A DNA stretch of 5,330 bases from an uncultured Blautia sp. (GTDB taxonomy: Bacteria; Bacillota; Clostridia; Lachnospirales; Lachnospiraceae), in assembly GCA_900552095.1 (NCBI GenBank), contig URYM01000143.1:1-5330 (forward strand). The letters are read 5' to 3'. The position numbers were made by a program, and so were the translations under genes. The notes under the pieces were generated by a model. That model did not search any database, was not told the DNA's origin, and worked only from the letters and a program-made list of their open reading frames with translations. Positions 1 through 5,330 of this stretch are shown here, piece after piece (position 1 is the first letter of the stretch; each line of letters starts with the position of its first letter).

Positions 1-148
1 CTTCCGGCATATGCTGGAAGGGGGAGTTCATCTGGCTCCTTCTCAGTTTGAAGCTATTTTTGTCTCCCGTTCCCACAGCCAGGAGACAACAGACCGGACG
101 CTGGAAGTTCTGGAATCCTATCTGAAAGAAGGCAGGAAACATGGATAG
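1..148 (+). CDS. hemL: Glutamate-1-semialdehyde 2,1-aminomutase, C-terminal fragment
   Basis: This is the 3' end of a gene cut by the window start; the first whole codon is at 2 and the TAG stop is at 146-148, leaving 48 residues. HemL is a cytoplasmic PLP-dependent class III aminotransferase fold enzyme that converts glutamate-1-semialdehyde to 5-aminolevulinate, the second step of the C5 route to tetrapyrroles (heme, siroheme, cobamides). The fragment reads FRHMLEGGVHLAPSQFEA, then IFVSRSHSQE and a helical tail ending LKEGRKHG. The HM-LEGGVHLAPSQFEA-F-S-AHS pattern is the conserved C-terminal part of HemL, close to E. coli [25 protein letters not shown]. The PLP lysine lies upstream of the window and cannot be checked. 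The stop codon lies inside the start of the next gene (8-base overlap), so the two are probably co-transcribed. A related class III aminotransferase is possible but less likely. Confidence 0.85.
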   Translation, partial: FRHMLEGGVHLAPSQFEAIFVSRSHSQETTDRTLEVLESYLKEGRKHG

Positions 149-1853
149 CGGGACTTTGGCCTCTGTTTTTTTCATTGTGGTAATCCTGGGAATCCTTCTT
201 GCAATTTTTCTGATCAATGAGTACAGGCACAGAACCTGGCTGGATCAGCATTTGAAGGGCAGGTGGGGAGCTGTTCCCGACCGGGAATATACCTCGGAGG
301 AACTGGAAAGCATTTCCCACTATGCCCTTCATCACAGAAAAGAGAAATTTTATGTGGATGATATCACCTGGAATGATCTGGGTCTGGAAGAAATTTTTAT
401 GCTTCTGAACAATACAGTTTCTTCCTGCGGGGAAGAGTATCTTTATTATATGCTGCGGACTCCGGAGCAGAAGAGAGAAGTTCTCCTTGCGAGAGAGGAG
501 CTGATGGAATGGTTCCGGACGCATCCAGGGGAGCGGCTGCAGCTGCAGAAAATTTTCTATGAGATCAGGAAGACGAACCTGTCTCTCTCGGATTATATTG
601 ATATTCTGAAAGATATCCCGCGGAAAAAGACAGGATTTTATAAGGTGCTGGCGCTCTGTCCCCTGGTGAGTATAGGAGCCATTTTTCTGGATCCGGCGCT
701 GGGAGTCATCCTTCTTTTAAGTGCTCTTGTGGTGAATGGGATCGTTCATCACAGGGACAGCCAGGAGATTGAAAAATATCTGAAGTGTTATCAGTGTATT
801 TTAAGCCTGGTGCGGGCATCGGATAAAATCGGGAAATGGAAGCTGGAGGATCCGGTGCTCCGTCCCTATTTTGATCGGATCCTGGAGGGCAGGCATGGTC
901 TGAAGGGATTTCGCCGGGGCGCCTGGCTGGTAGCGGACAATAATGATGTCAGAGATGATATTGCCTCAGTTTTTCTAAGTTACGTGAAGATCTTTTTTCA
1001 TGCAGATCTGATCAAGTTTTATTCTATGCTGGATCAGCTGGATGGCCATGAAGCATCCCTGGAGCTTCTGATGGAAAATATCGGTCTTCTGGATGCCTGC
1101 ATCGGAGCGGCATCCTACCGGGAGTATCTGTCTTTATACTGCCGTCCGGAATTTGTGGATTCAGACCGGGCTTTTCTGAACGGAGAAGGCCTGTATCATC
1201 CCATGCTGGAGGATCCGGTGGCCAACAGTATCACGGCAAAGGGACAGATTCTTCTGACCGGTTCCAATGCTTCCGGAAAATCCACATTTTTGAAGACGGT
1301 GGCTCTGAATGTGATTCTGGCTCAGTCCATTCACACCTGTCTTGCCGTTTCTTATAAAGCCAGCTTTATGAAAGTGCTTACCTCCATGGCTTTAAAGGAT
1401 GATCTGCAGGGCGGTGACAGTTATTACATTGTGGAGACCAAATCTCTGAAACGGATCCTGGAGGAGGCAAAGCAGGGAGAACCCCTGCTCTGCATTGTAG
1501 ACGAAGTGCTGAGGGGAACCAATACCGTGGAGCGGATTGCGGCATCTTCCCGGATTCTGGCTTCCCTGGCGCAGCCTCATGTGCTGGCTTTTGCGGCTAC
1601 CCATGATATAGAACTTACTTATATTCTGGAAGGCATTTATGAAAATTATCATTTCGAGGAAGAAATCAGAGATAAAGAAGTAAAATTTAATTATCTGCTG
1701 AGAAAAGGACGGGCCACAAGCCGCAATGCGATCCGGCTTCTGGAAATGATCGGTTATGAGGAAGATCTGGTGGAACAGGCCCAGGCAGCGGCGGCAGAAT
1801 TTGAGAAGACAGGGGTGTGGGAGCCTCTGGGAAAAGGAGACGTATGCTCGTAA
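141..1853 (+). CDS. Membrane-anchored MutS-family ATPase (MutS-like, role unknown)
   Basis: This 570-residue protein carries a complete MutS-type ABC ATPase at its C-terminus. Walker A is GSNASGKST (374-382), Walker B ends in the D454-E455 pair followed by RGTNT (MutS DEIGRGTST), the H-loop is ATHDIELT (487-494, H488), and [19 protein letters not shown] (521-539) is the MutS-type tail. Residues about 70-125 ([12 protein letters not shown]...[11 protein letters not shown]) resemble the start of the MutS core/lever domain. There is no N-terminal mismatch-reading domain with its F-x-E motif, and no connector domain. Instead there is a hydrophobic N-terminal segment (about 6-25) and a hydrophobic hairpin (about 166-202) inserted within the core, which suggests up to three membrane spans with the ATPase in the cytoplasm. 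True MutS is about 850-900 residues and MutS2 about 780 with a Smr domain, so this is a separate MutS-related group. The start is set by AGG at 134-136 before ATG 141. It overlaps hemL by 8 bases and rnhA by 10. Calling it a mismatch repair protein would go beyond the evidence. Confidence 0.85.
   Translation: MDSGTLASVFFIVVILGILLAIFLINEYRHRTWLDQHLKGRWGAVPDREYTSEELESISHYALHHRKEKFYVDDITWNDLGLEEIFMLLNNTVSSCGEEYLYYMLRTPEQKREVLLAREELMEWFRTHPGERLQLQKIFYEIRKTNLSLSDYIDILKDIPRKKTGFYKVLALCPLVSIGAIFLDPALGVILLLSALVVNGIVHHRDSQEIEKYLKCYQCILSLVRASDKIGKWKLEDPVLRPYFDRILEGRHGLKGFRRGAWLVADNNDVRDDIASVFLSYVKIFFHADLIKFYSMLDQLDGHEASLELLMENIGLLDACIGAASYREYLSLYCRPEFVDSDRAFLNGEGLYHPMLEDPVANSITAKGQILLTGSNASGKSTFLKTVALNVILAQSIHTCLAVSYKASFMKVLTSMALKDDLQGGDSYYIVETKSLKRILEEAKQGEPLLCIVDEVLRGTNTVERIAASSRILASLAQPHVLAFAATHDIELTYILEGIYENYHFEEEIRDKEVKFNYLLRKGRATSRNAIRLLEMIGYEEDLVEQAQAAAAEFEKTGVWEPLGKGDVCS
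1835..1839 (+). promoter_or_regulatory. Ribosome binding site fixing the rnhA start
   Basis: AGGAG sits four bases before ATG 1844, inside the 3' end of the MutS-like gene. It supports ATG 1844 over the in-frame GTG at 1817, which would add nine residues (MGASGKRRR) not found in RNase HI and has no comparable site in front. Start and stop overlap here, so translational coupling is likely. Confidence 0.7.
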
Positions 1854-2317
1854 AAATTTATACAGACGGATCGGCCCGGGGAAATCCGGATGGGCCGGGC
1901 GGTTATGGCTGTGTGCTTCACTACGTAGATACGAAAGGCGAACTCCACGTCCGGGAGTACAGCGCCGGCTATAAGAAGACGACCAACAACCGGATGGAGC
2001 TGATGGCGGCGATTGCAGGGCTGGAAGCCCTGACCCGCCCCTGTCAGGTGGAACTTTATTCAGATTCCAAATATCTGGTTGATGCGTTTAATCAGCACTG
2101 GATCGAGGGCTGGCTGAAAAAGGGCTGGAAACGAGGGAAGAATGAGCCGGTGAAAAATGTGGATCTGTGGCAGCGGCTTCTGAAGGCAAAGGCGCCGCAC
2201 CAGGTGAGCTTTCACTGGGTCAAAGGACATGACGGGCATCCGGAAAATGAGCGCTGTGATCAGCTGGCCACCTCTGCGGCAGACGGGACGGATCTTCTGA
2301 CGGATCCGGGTGTGTAA
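1844..2317 (+). CDS. rnhA: Ribonuclease HI
   Basis: RNase HI cuts the RNA strand of RNA:DNA hybrids (R-loops, Okazaki primers, misincorporated ribonucleotide tracts) in the cytoplasm, using two metal ions. The 157-residue protein is the usual length and aligns along its whole length with the E. coli enzyme. It has [11 protein letters not shown] (catalytic D8), [12 protein letters not shown] (E52), [10 protein letters not shown] (D74) and [18 protein letters not shown] (H129 and D139), so all four acidic residues and the flexible-loop histidine are present. The basic protrusion that helps bind hybrid is also kept ([24 protein letters not shown], about 86-109). There is no N-terminal hybrid-binding domain. 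The gene starts 10 bases before the MutS-like gene ends, so it is probably the last gene of the hemL unit. No clear terminator with a T tract follows its TAA; the next promoter begins about 30 bases downstream. Confidence 0.96.
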   Translation: MLVKIYTDGSARGNPDGPGGYGCVLHYVDTKGELHVREYSAGYKKTTNNRMELMAAIAGLEALTRPCQVELYSDSKYLVDAFNQHWIEGWLKKGWKRGKNEPVKNVDLWQRLLKAKAPHQVSFHWVKGHDGHPENERCDQLATSAADGTDLLTDPGV

Positions 2318-2329
2318 AAAGACCTGGAA

Positions 2330-2395
2330 AAAGGCGGGAAATAGCCTTGACAAATGAAATCCGCCTTTGTATACTGACAAGTAACGACAAAGGCG
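2330..2395 (+). repeat. Competing inverted repeats around the tyrS promoter
   Basis: One central arm, CCGCCTTTGT (2361-2370), lies mostly between the -35 and -10 boxes and can pair with either of two flanking arms. Upstream is AAAGGCGG (2330-2337), giving 8 bp with a 23-base loop that holds the -35 box. Downstream is ACAAAGGCG (2387-2395), giving 9 bp with a 16-base loop that holds most of the -10 box and the likely transcription start. In read-through RNA from rnhA the first pairing could form a hairpin, but only three T follow, so it is a poor rho-independent terminator. Possible roles are a weak end for the hemL-rnhA unit, an operator, or chance. Confidence 0.5.
2347..2375 (+). promoter_or_regulatory. 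Sigma-A promoter of the tyrS leader
   Basis: A consensus -35 TTGACA (2347-2352) and a near-consensus -10 TATACT (2370-2375) are separated by exactly 17 bases. Transcription should start near 2381-2383, just before the T-box leader, which agrees with the position expected for the 5' end of Stem I. It begins about 30 bases after rnhA ends. Confidence 0.88.
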
Positions 2396-2477
2396 AAGAA
2401 GAGAAGAAGTAGCATTTCAGGAAGTCTCCAGAGAGTTCCCGGCCGGTGAAAGGGGACAGGCGGAAGGAAAAGGCGAA

Positions 2478-2480
2478 TAC
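2478..2480 (+). promoter_or_regulatory. T-box specifier codon TAC (Tyr)
   Basis: TAC lies in the expected specifier-loop context, preceded by GAA and followed by ATCTCGGAGCTGC on the 3' side of Stem I. It would pair with the anticodon of tRNA-Tyr. The amino acid agrees with the product of the downstream gene. Confidence 0.9.
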
Positions 2481-2608
2481 ATCTCGGAGCTGCGCACCGA
2501 AGGGAGAAAGATTCTTCATAGGCTGCGACGGGGCGGCGGACGTTATACCGCACAGAGTATCAGAGTAACGGTACTCCCTGAGGCAGATTTCCGTGAGGAA
2601 TCTGTGAA

Positions 2609-2644
2609 TTTAGGTGGTAACACGGGAAGATCTCCCGTCCTAAG
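2609..2644 (+). promoter_or_regulatory. T-box antiterminator
   Basis: The lower helix is TTTAGG (2609-2614) with CCTAAG (2639-2644): five Watson-Crick pairs and one G-U. A seven-base bulge TGGTAAC (2615-2621) carries the tRNA-binding TGGT. The upper helix is ACGGGA (2622-2627) with TCCCGT (2633-2638), six pairs around a five-base loop. The 3' strands of both helices use the bases that form the 5' arm and loop start of the terminator, so the two structures exclude each other. Confidence 0.92.
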
Positions 2645-2663
2645 GATAGGACGGGAGTTTTTT
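2632..2663 (+). terminator. Rho-independent terminator of the T-box
   Basis: CTCCCGTCC (2632-2640) pairs perfectly with GGACGGGAG (2649-2657) around an eight-base loop TAAGGATA, followed by six T (2658-2663). It lies about 50 bases before the tyrS start, so it acts as a conditional attenuator and not as an end-of-gene terminator. Confidence 0.96.
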
Positions 2664-2696
2664 GATTTCAAAAAAACTTCCGTCTGCAGATAATCT

Positions 2697-2704
2697 AAAG
2701 GAGG
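2697..2704 (+). promoter_or_regulatory. Ribosome binding site of tyrS
   Basis: AAAGGAGG is a near-perfect anti-16S match, 10 bases before ATG 2715. It is downstream of the attenuator, so translation initiation itself should be strong once the RNA is extended. Confidence 0.88.
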
Positions 2705-2714
2705 AAGAAAGAAA

Positions 2715-3941
2715 ATGAAAATTTATGACGAGCTGCAGGCCAGAGGGCTGATTGCACAGGTAACAGACGAGCCGGAGATCAAGGAACTGGTAAATAACGG
2801 AAAGGCAACTTTCTACATCGGATTTGACCCCACGGCGGACAGCCTCCATGTGGGACACTTTATGGCGCTGTGCCTGATGAAGCGCTTGCAGATGGCGGGA
2901 AATAAGCCGATTGCCCTGATCGGCGGCGGCACCGGAATGGTAGGCGATCCGTCCGGAAGAAGTGATATGCGCCAGATGATGACGGTGGAGACGATTCAGC
3001 ACAACTGTGACTGCTTTAAAAAGCAGATGAGCCGTTTCATTGATTTCTCAGAAGGAAAGGCACTGATGGTCAATAATGCGGACTGGCTGCTGGATCTGAA
3101 TTATGTGAAACTTTTAAGGGAAGTGGGATCTTGTTTCTCCGTAAACCGGATGCTTACGGCAGAGTGCTACAAGCAGAGAATGGAGAAGGGATTAAGTTTT
3201 CTGGAATTTAATTATATGATCATGCAGAGCTATGATTTTTACATGCTGTACCAGAATTATGGCTGTAATATGCAGTTCGGAGGAGATGACCAGTGGAGCA
3301 ATATGCTGGGAGGAACGGAGCTGATCCGTCGGAAACTGGGAAAAGACGCCTATGCCATGACCATCAACCTGCTTCTGAACTCTGAGGGCAAGAAAATGGG
3401 CAAGACCCAGTCCGGTGCAGTATGGCTGGATCCCAACAAGACAACGCCTTTTGATTTCTATCAGTACTGGAGAAATGTTTCCGATGCGGACGTATTGAAA
3501 TGCCTGCGTATGCTTACCTTCCTGCCCCTGGAACAGATCGATGAGATGGATCACTGGGAGGGAAGCCAGTTGAATCAGGCCAAGGAGATCTTAGCTTACG
3601 AGCTGACCAGTCTGGTACACGGAGAGGATGAGGCGAAGAAGGCGGAATCCGGTTCCAAAGCATTATTTGCAGGGGCGGGAGACGAAGCCAATATGCCAAA
3701 ATGTGAGCTCTGTGACGGGGACTGCAGCTGTGAATCCGGCATTGACCTGATCGGTCTTCTGGTGAAGGCAGAACTTGTTAATACCCGCTCTGAGGGACGC
3801 CGGGCCATTGAGCAGGGCGGAGTTACCATCGACGGGGAGAAGATCACCGACGTAAAATATATGGTGACGAGAGATCAGGTGGAGAATGGATTTATCCTTC
3901 GCCGCGGAAAGAAGAAATGTAAAAAGATTTGCCTGCAATAA
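2715..3941 (+). CDS. tyrS: Tyrosine--tRNA ligase (TyrRS)
   Basis: TyrRS charges tRNA-Tyr with tyrosine using ATP; it is a cytoplasmic class Ic synthetase acting as a dimer. The 408-residue protein is close to the usual bacterial length of about 420. YIGFDPTADSLHVGH (34-48) holds the tyrosine-contact Y34 and the HIGH motif as HVGH. GGGTGMVGDPSGRSDMR (70-86), YDFYMLY...CNMQFGGDDQWSN (173-196) and the KMSKS-type loop KMGKT (227-231) follow in the expected order. The S4-like tRNA-binding domain is at about 342-400 (LVNTRSEGRRAIEQGGVTIDGEKI). An oddity is a cysteine cluster in the linker before S4, KCELCDGDCSC, with C330, C333, C337 and C339 (C-x2-C-x3-C-x-C). Another is the lysine- and cysteine-rich end RRGKKKCKKICLQ. 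Expression is governed by the tyrosine T-box directly upstream. Confidence 0.97.
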   Translation: MKIYDELQARGLIAQVTDEPEIKELVNNGKATFYIGFDPTADSLHVGHFMALCLMKRLQMAGNKPIALIGGGTGMVGDPSGRSDMRQMMTVETIQHNCDCFKKQMSRFIDFSEGKALMVNNADWLLDLNYVKLLREVGSCFSVNRMLTAECYKQRMEKGLSFLEFNYMIMQSYDFYMLYQNYGCNMQFGGDDQWSNMLGGTELIRRKLGKDAYAMTINLLLNSEGKKMGKTQSGAVWLDPNKTTPFDFYQYWRNVSDADVLKCLRMLTFLPLEQIDEMDHWEGSQLNQAKEILAYELTSLVHGEDEAKKAESGSKALFAGAGDEANMPKCELCDGDCSCESGIDLIGLLVKAELVNTRSEGRRAIEQGGVTIDGEKITDVKYMVTRDQVENGFILRRGKKKCKKICLQ

Positions 3942-3960
3942 GGGATTGTGATAGTATAAT
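3929..3960 (+). promoter_or_regulatory. Possible alaS promoter
   Basis: A perfect -10 hexamer TATAAT is at 3955-3960, just after the tyrS stop. The -35 is weak: TTGCCT at 3929-3934 gives a 20-base spacer, and GCCTGC at 3931-3936 an 18-base one. There is no TG extension directly before the -10. If used, it would start RNA near 3967 and give alaS its own supply independent of the tyrosine T-box. Confidence 0.4.
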
Positions 3961-3961
3961 A

Positions 3962-3988
3962 AACAGTGCCCTCTGCGGCGTTACTGTT
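3962..3988 (+). other. Hairpin in the tyrS-alaS gap
   Basis: AACAGT (3962-3967) pairs with ACTGTT (3983-3988), and GCC (3968-3970) with GGC (3977-3979), leaving a six-base loop and a three-base bulge. No T tract follows, so it is not a convincing terminator. It ends five bases before the alaS ribosome binding site and could act as an RNA processing site, a translation modulator, or have no role. Confidence 0.35.
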
Positions 3989-3992
3989 ATTT

Positions 3993-3999
3993 GAGGAGG
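3993..3999 (+). promoter_or_regulatory. Ribosome binding site of alaS, deciding a GTG start
   Basis: GAGGAGG lies eight bases before GTG 4008, ideal spacing. It fixes the start at a non-ATG codon. The first in-frame ATG is codon 12 (4041), which would remove the start of the catalytic domain ([10 protein letters not shown]). Confidence 0.88.
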
Positions 4000-4007
4000 A
4001 AAGAAAC

Positions 4008-5281
4008 GTGAAACCTTACGGCGTAAACGAACTGCGTAAAATGTTTCTGGAGTATTTTGAGAGCAAGGGACATCTGGCAATGAAAAGCTTTTCCCTGGTA
4101 CCCCAGAACGATAAGAGTCTGCTGTTGATCAATTCCGGTATGGCTCCCCTGAAACCGTACTTTACCGGGGCGGAGATCCCGCCCAGAACGAGAGTGACCA
4201 CCTGTCAGAAATGTATCCGTACCGGAGATATTGAAAATGTGGGAAAGACTGCCCGTCACGGCACTTTCTTTGAGATGCTGGGCAATTTTTCCTTCGGTGA
4301 TTACTTCAAGCATGAGTCCCTGGCGTGGACCTGGGAGTTTCTGACTAAAGTGGTGGGGCTTGATCCGAACCGGCTTTATCCCTCCATCTACGAGGAAGAC
4401 GATGAGGCATTTGAGATCTGGAATAAAGAGATCGGAATTCCGGCAGAGAGAATCTTCCGTTTCGGAAAGGCAGATAATTTCTGGGAGCATGGAGCAGGTC
4501 CCTGCGGCCCCTGTTCCGAGGTTTATTATGACAGAGGAGAAAAATACGGCTGCGGCAAAGAGGGCTGTACCGTAGGCTGCGACTGCGACCGCTATATGGA
4601 AGTGTGGAACAATGTGTTTTCCCAGTTTAACAACGACGGGGAAGGCCATTATGAGGAGCTGGAGCAGAAGAATATAGATACCGGCATGGGACTGGAGCGT
4701 CTGGCTGTTGTGGTCCAGGATGTGGATTCTATTTTTGATGTGGATACGCTGCAGGCGCTGCGGAACAAGGTCTGCGAGGTGACCGGGAAAGAATACAAGA
4801 AAAATGAGAAAGATGACGTGTCCATCCGTCTGATCACAGATCATATGCGCTCCGCAACCTTTATGATCTCCGATGGCATTATGCCCACAAATGAAGGAAG
4901 AGGATACGTACTGCGCCGCCTGATCCGCCGGGCTGCCCGCCATGGAAGACTGCTGGGAGTGGAAGGAGAGTTTCTGGCTTCCTTAAGTGAGACTGTGATC
5001 GAGGGATCCAAAGACGGATATCCGGAGCTGGAGGAGAAGAAAGACTTTATTCTGAAGGTTTTGACCAATGAGGAGAGACAGTTTAATAAAACCATCGATC
5101 AGGGTCTGAAGATCCTCTCCGATATGGAAGAAAAACTGCAGGCGGAGGAGAAAAAGGTTCTGGATGGTTCGGATGCGTTCAAGCTCTATGACACCTACGG
5201 TTTTCCCGTTGATCTGACGAAGGAAATCCTGGAAGAGAAGGGATATACCATCGATGAGGAAGGCTTCAAAAAGGAGATGGA
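4008..5281 (+). CDS. alaS: Alanine--tRNA ligase (AlaRS), N-terminal part
   Basis: AlaRS charges tRNA-Ala, recognising the G3:U70 acceptor pair; it is a cytoplasmic class II synthetase. The frame runs from GTG 4008 without interruption for 424 codons plus two bases, then meets adapter sequence, so the 3' half is missing (family length is about 870-880). Visible are the N-terminal catalytic domain [14 protein letters not shown] (9-22) and [13 protein letters not shown] (40-52). The motif 2 region follows, [20 protein letters not shown] and [18 protein letters not shown] (65-101), then [12 protein letters not shown] (166-177) and motif 3 [10 protein letters not shown] (224-233). The tRNA-recognition helical region includes [40 protein letters not shown] (278-317), and [11 protein letters not shown] (394-404) leads toward the editing domain. 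The editing HxxxH site and C-Ala domain are not present. A cysteine-rich stretch C182, C187, C191 and C193 is typical of clostridial AlaRS to my knowledge. It follows tyrS by 66 bases. Confidence 0.96.
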
Positions 5282-5330
5282 CTGTCTCTTATACACATCT
5301 CCGAGCCCACGAGACCGTACTAGATCTCGT
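5282..5330. other. Illumina Nextera adapter read-through (artefact)
   Basis: The last 49 bases are library adapter, not genome. Bases 5282-5300 (CTGTCTCTTATACACATCT) are the reverse complement of the 19-bp Tn5 mosaic end. Bases 5301-5315 (CCGAGCCCACGAGAC) are the i7-side Nextera adapter. Bases 5316-5323 (CGTACTAG) match the i7 index I know as N702. Bases 5324-5330 (ATCTCGT) begin the P7 sequence. The order is exactly that of a read passing through a short insert. The adapter has no stop in the alaS frame and adds [17 protein letters not shown], which should be trimmed from any protein record. Confidence 0.98.

Larger units (their letters stand above)
2382..2663 (+). promoter_or_regulatory. 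Tyrosine T-box riboswitch (tRNA-Tyr-sensing leader)
   Basis: This roughly 280-base leader senses the charging of tRNA-Tyr and decides whether transcription continues into tyrS. Stem I can close by GTAGC (2409-2413) with GCTGC (2489-2493). Its distal part has the characteristic CAGAGAG bulge region (about 2429-2435) and a GGTGAAAG-type terminal loop (2445-2452) closed by TTCCC with GGGGA (2436-2440 with 2452-2456). The specifier codon is TAC at 2478-2480 in the context GCGAATACATCTCGG, which fits tyrosine and the downstream gene. Further hairpins follow: GAGTA with TACTC (2555-2559 with 2572-2576), and a Stem III-like hairpin at 2584-2604. The T-box element is AGGTGGTAACACGGG (2612-2626). Its TGGT would pair with the ACCA end of uncharged tRNA-Tyr, matching the A73 discriminator of bacterial tRNA-Tyr. 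Uncharged tRNA is expected to stabilise the antiterminator; charged tRNA leaves the terminator to form. Confidence 0.96.

Noticed and set aside
54..524. Minus-strand open frame (156 codons) opposite hemL and the MutS-like gene
   Set aside because: Both sense frames are supported by family motifs, and this frame spans their junction with no recognisable protein signature.
1817..1843. Upstream GTG start for rnhA adding nine residues
   Set aside because: The extra MGASGKRRR is not part of the RNase HI fold, and AGGAG at 1835-1839 points to ATG 1844.
2330..2368. Rho-independent terminator for the hemL-rnhA unit
   Set aside because: The 8-bp stem has a 23-base loop and only three T after it, and it overlaps the tyrS promoter; it is kept only as an inverted repeat.
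2220..2553. Minus-strand frames across the rnhA end and the tyrS leader
   Set aside because: They overlap a well-supported promoter and T-box RNA on the plus strand and show no conserved protein features.
2677..2707. Possible sequestering of the tyrS ribosome site by CTTCC (2677-2681) pairing with GGAAG (2703-2707)
   Set aside because: Only five pairs around a 21-base loop, covering just the edge of the Shine-Dalgarno site; too weak to claim translational control beside a clear transcriptional T-box.
3987..4943. Long minus-strand open frame (318 codons) opposite alaS
   Set aside because: It lies entirely antisense to a clear, conserved AlaRS frame, lacks recognisable domains, and has no fitting ribosome site or promoter that I can see. 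It is a shadow of codon bias in alaS.
5280..5330. C-terminal peptide [17 protein letters not shown] as part of AlaRS or a novel motif
   Set aside because: All but its first two bases come from the Nextera adapter and index.

Overview
This window looks like chromosomal housekeeping DNA from a Gram-positive anaerobe of the class Clostridia, probably close to Lachnospiraceae. That placement is an inference. It rests on strong purine-rich Shine-Dalgarno sites, a tyrosine T-box leader, a sigma-A type TTGACA/TATACT promoter, moderate GC content, and an alanyl-tRNA synthetase with a cysteine-rich stretch (residues 182-193) that I associate with clostridial AlaRS. All genes are on the plus strand. 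I see no mobile element, CRISPR array, tRNA or rRNA gene.

Layout. Positions 1-148 are the last 48 codons of a glutamate-1-semialdehyde aminotransferase (hemL). It overlaps by 8 bases a 570-residue membrane-anchored MutS-family ATPase (141-1853). That gene overlaps by 10 bases a complete E. coli-type ribonuclease HI (rnhA, 1844-2317). The overlaps imply one co-transcribed, translationally coupled unit.

Positions 2318-2714 hold no gene but are dense in regulation. They contain a near-consensus promoter embedded in competing inverted repeats, then a full tyrosine T-box: specifier TAC at 2478-2480, T-box element with TGGT at 2615-2618, and an antiterminator that is mutually exclusive with a 9-bp rho-independent terminator ending in six T. 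This leader controls tyrS (2715-3941, complete). After a 66-base gap with a possible promoter and a hairpin, alaS starts at a GTG (4008) and runs off the end of the real sequence at 5281.

How the genes relate. The upstream unit joins tetrapyrrole synthesis, a MutS-like ATPase of unknown role and RNA:DNA hybrid removal; only the last two share a nucleic-acid theme. The downstream unit holds two aminoacyl-tRNA synthetases, with tyrS (and alaS by any read-through) tied to uncharged tRNA-Tyr.

Important caveat. Bases 5282-5330 are not biological. They match the Illumina Nextera read-through: Tn5 mosaic end, i7-side adapter, the 8-base index CGTACTAG, and the start of the P7 sequence. They stay open in the alaS frame, so an automatic annotation would append about 17 false residues. 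I found no convincing undescribed system; the points most worth a second look are the adapter tail, the membrane-anchored MutS-like protein, the promoter repeats and the cysteine cluster in TyrRS.
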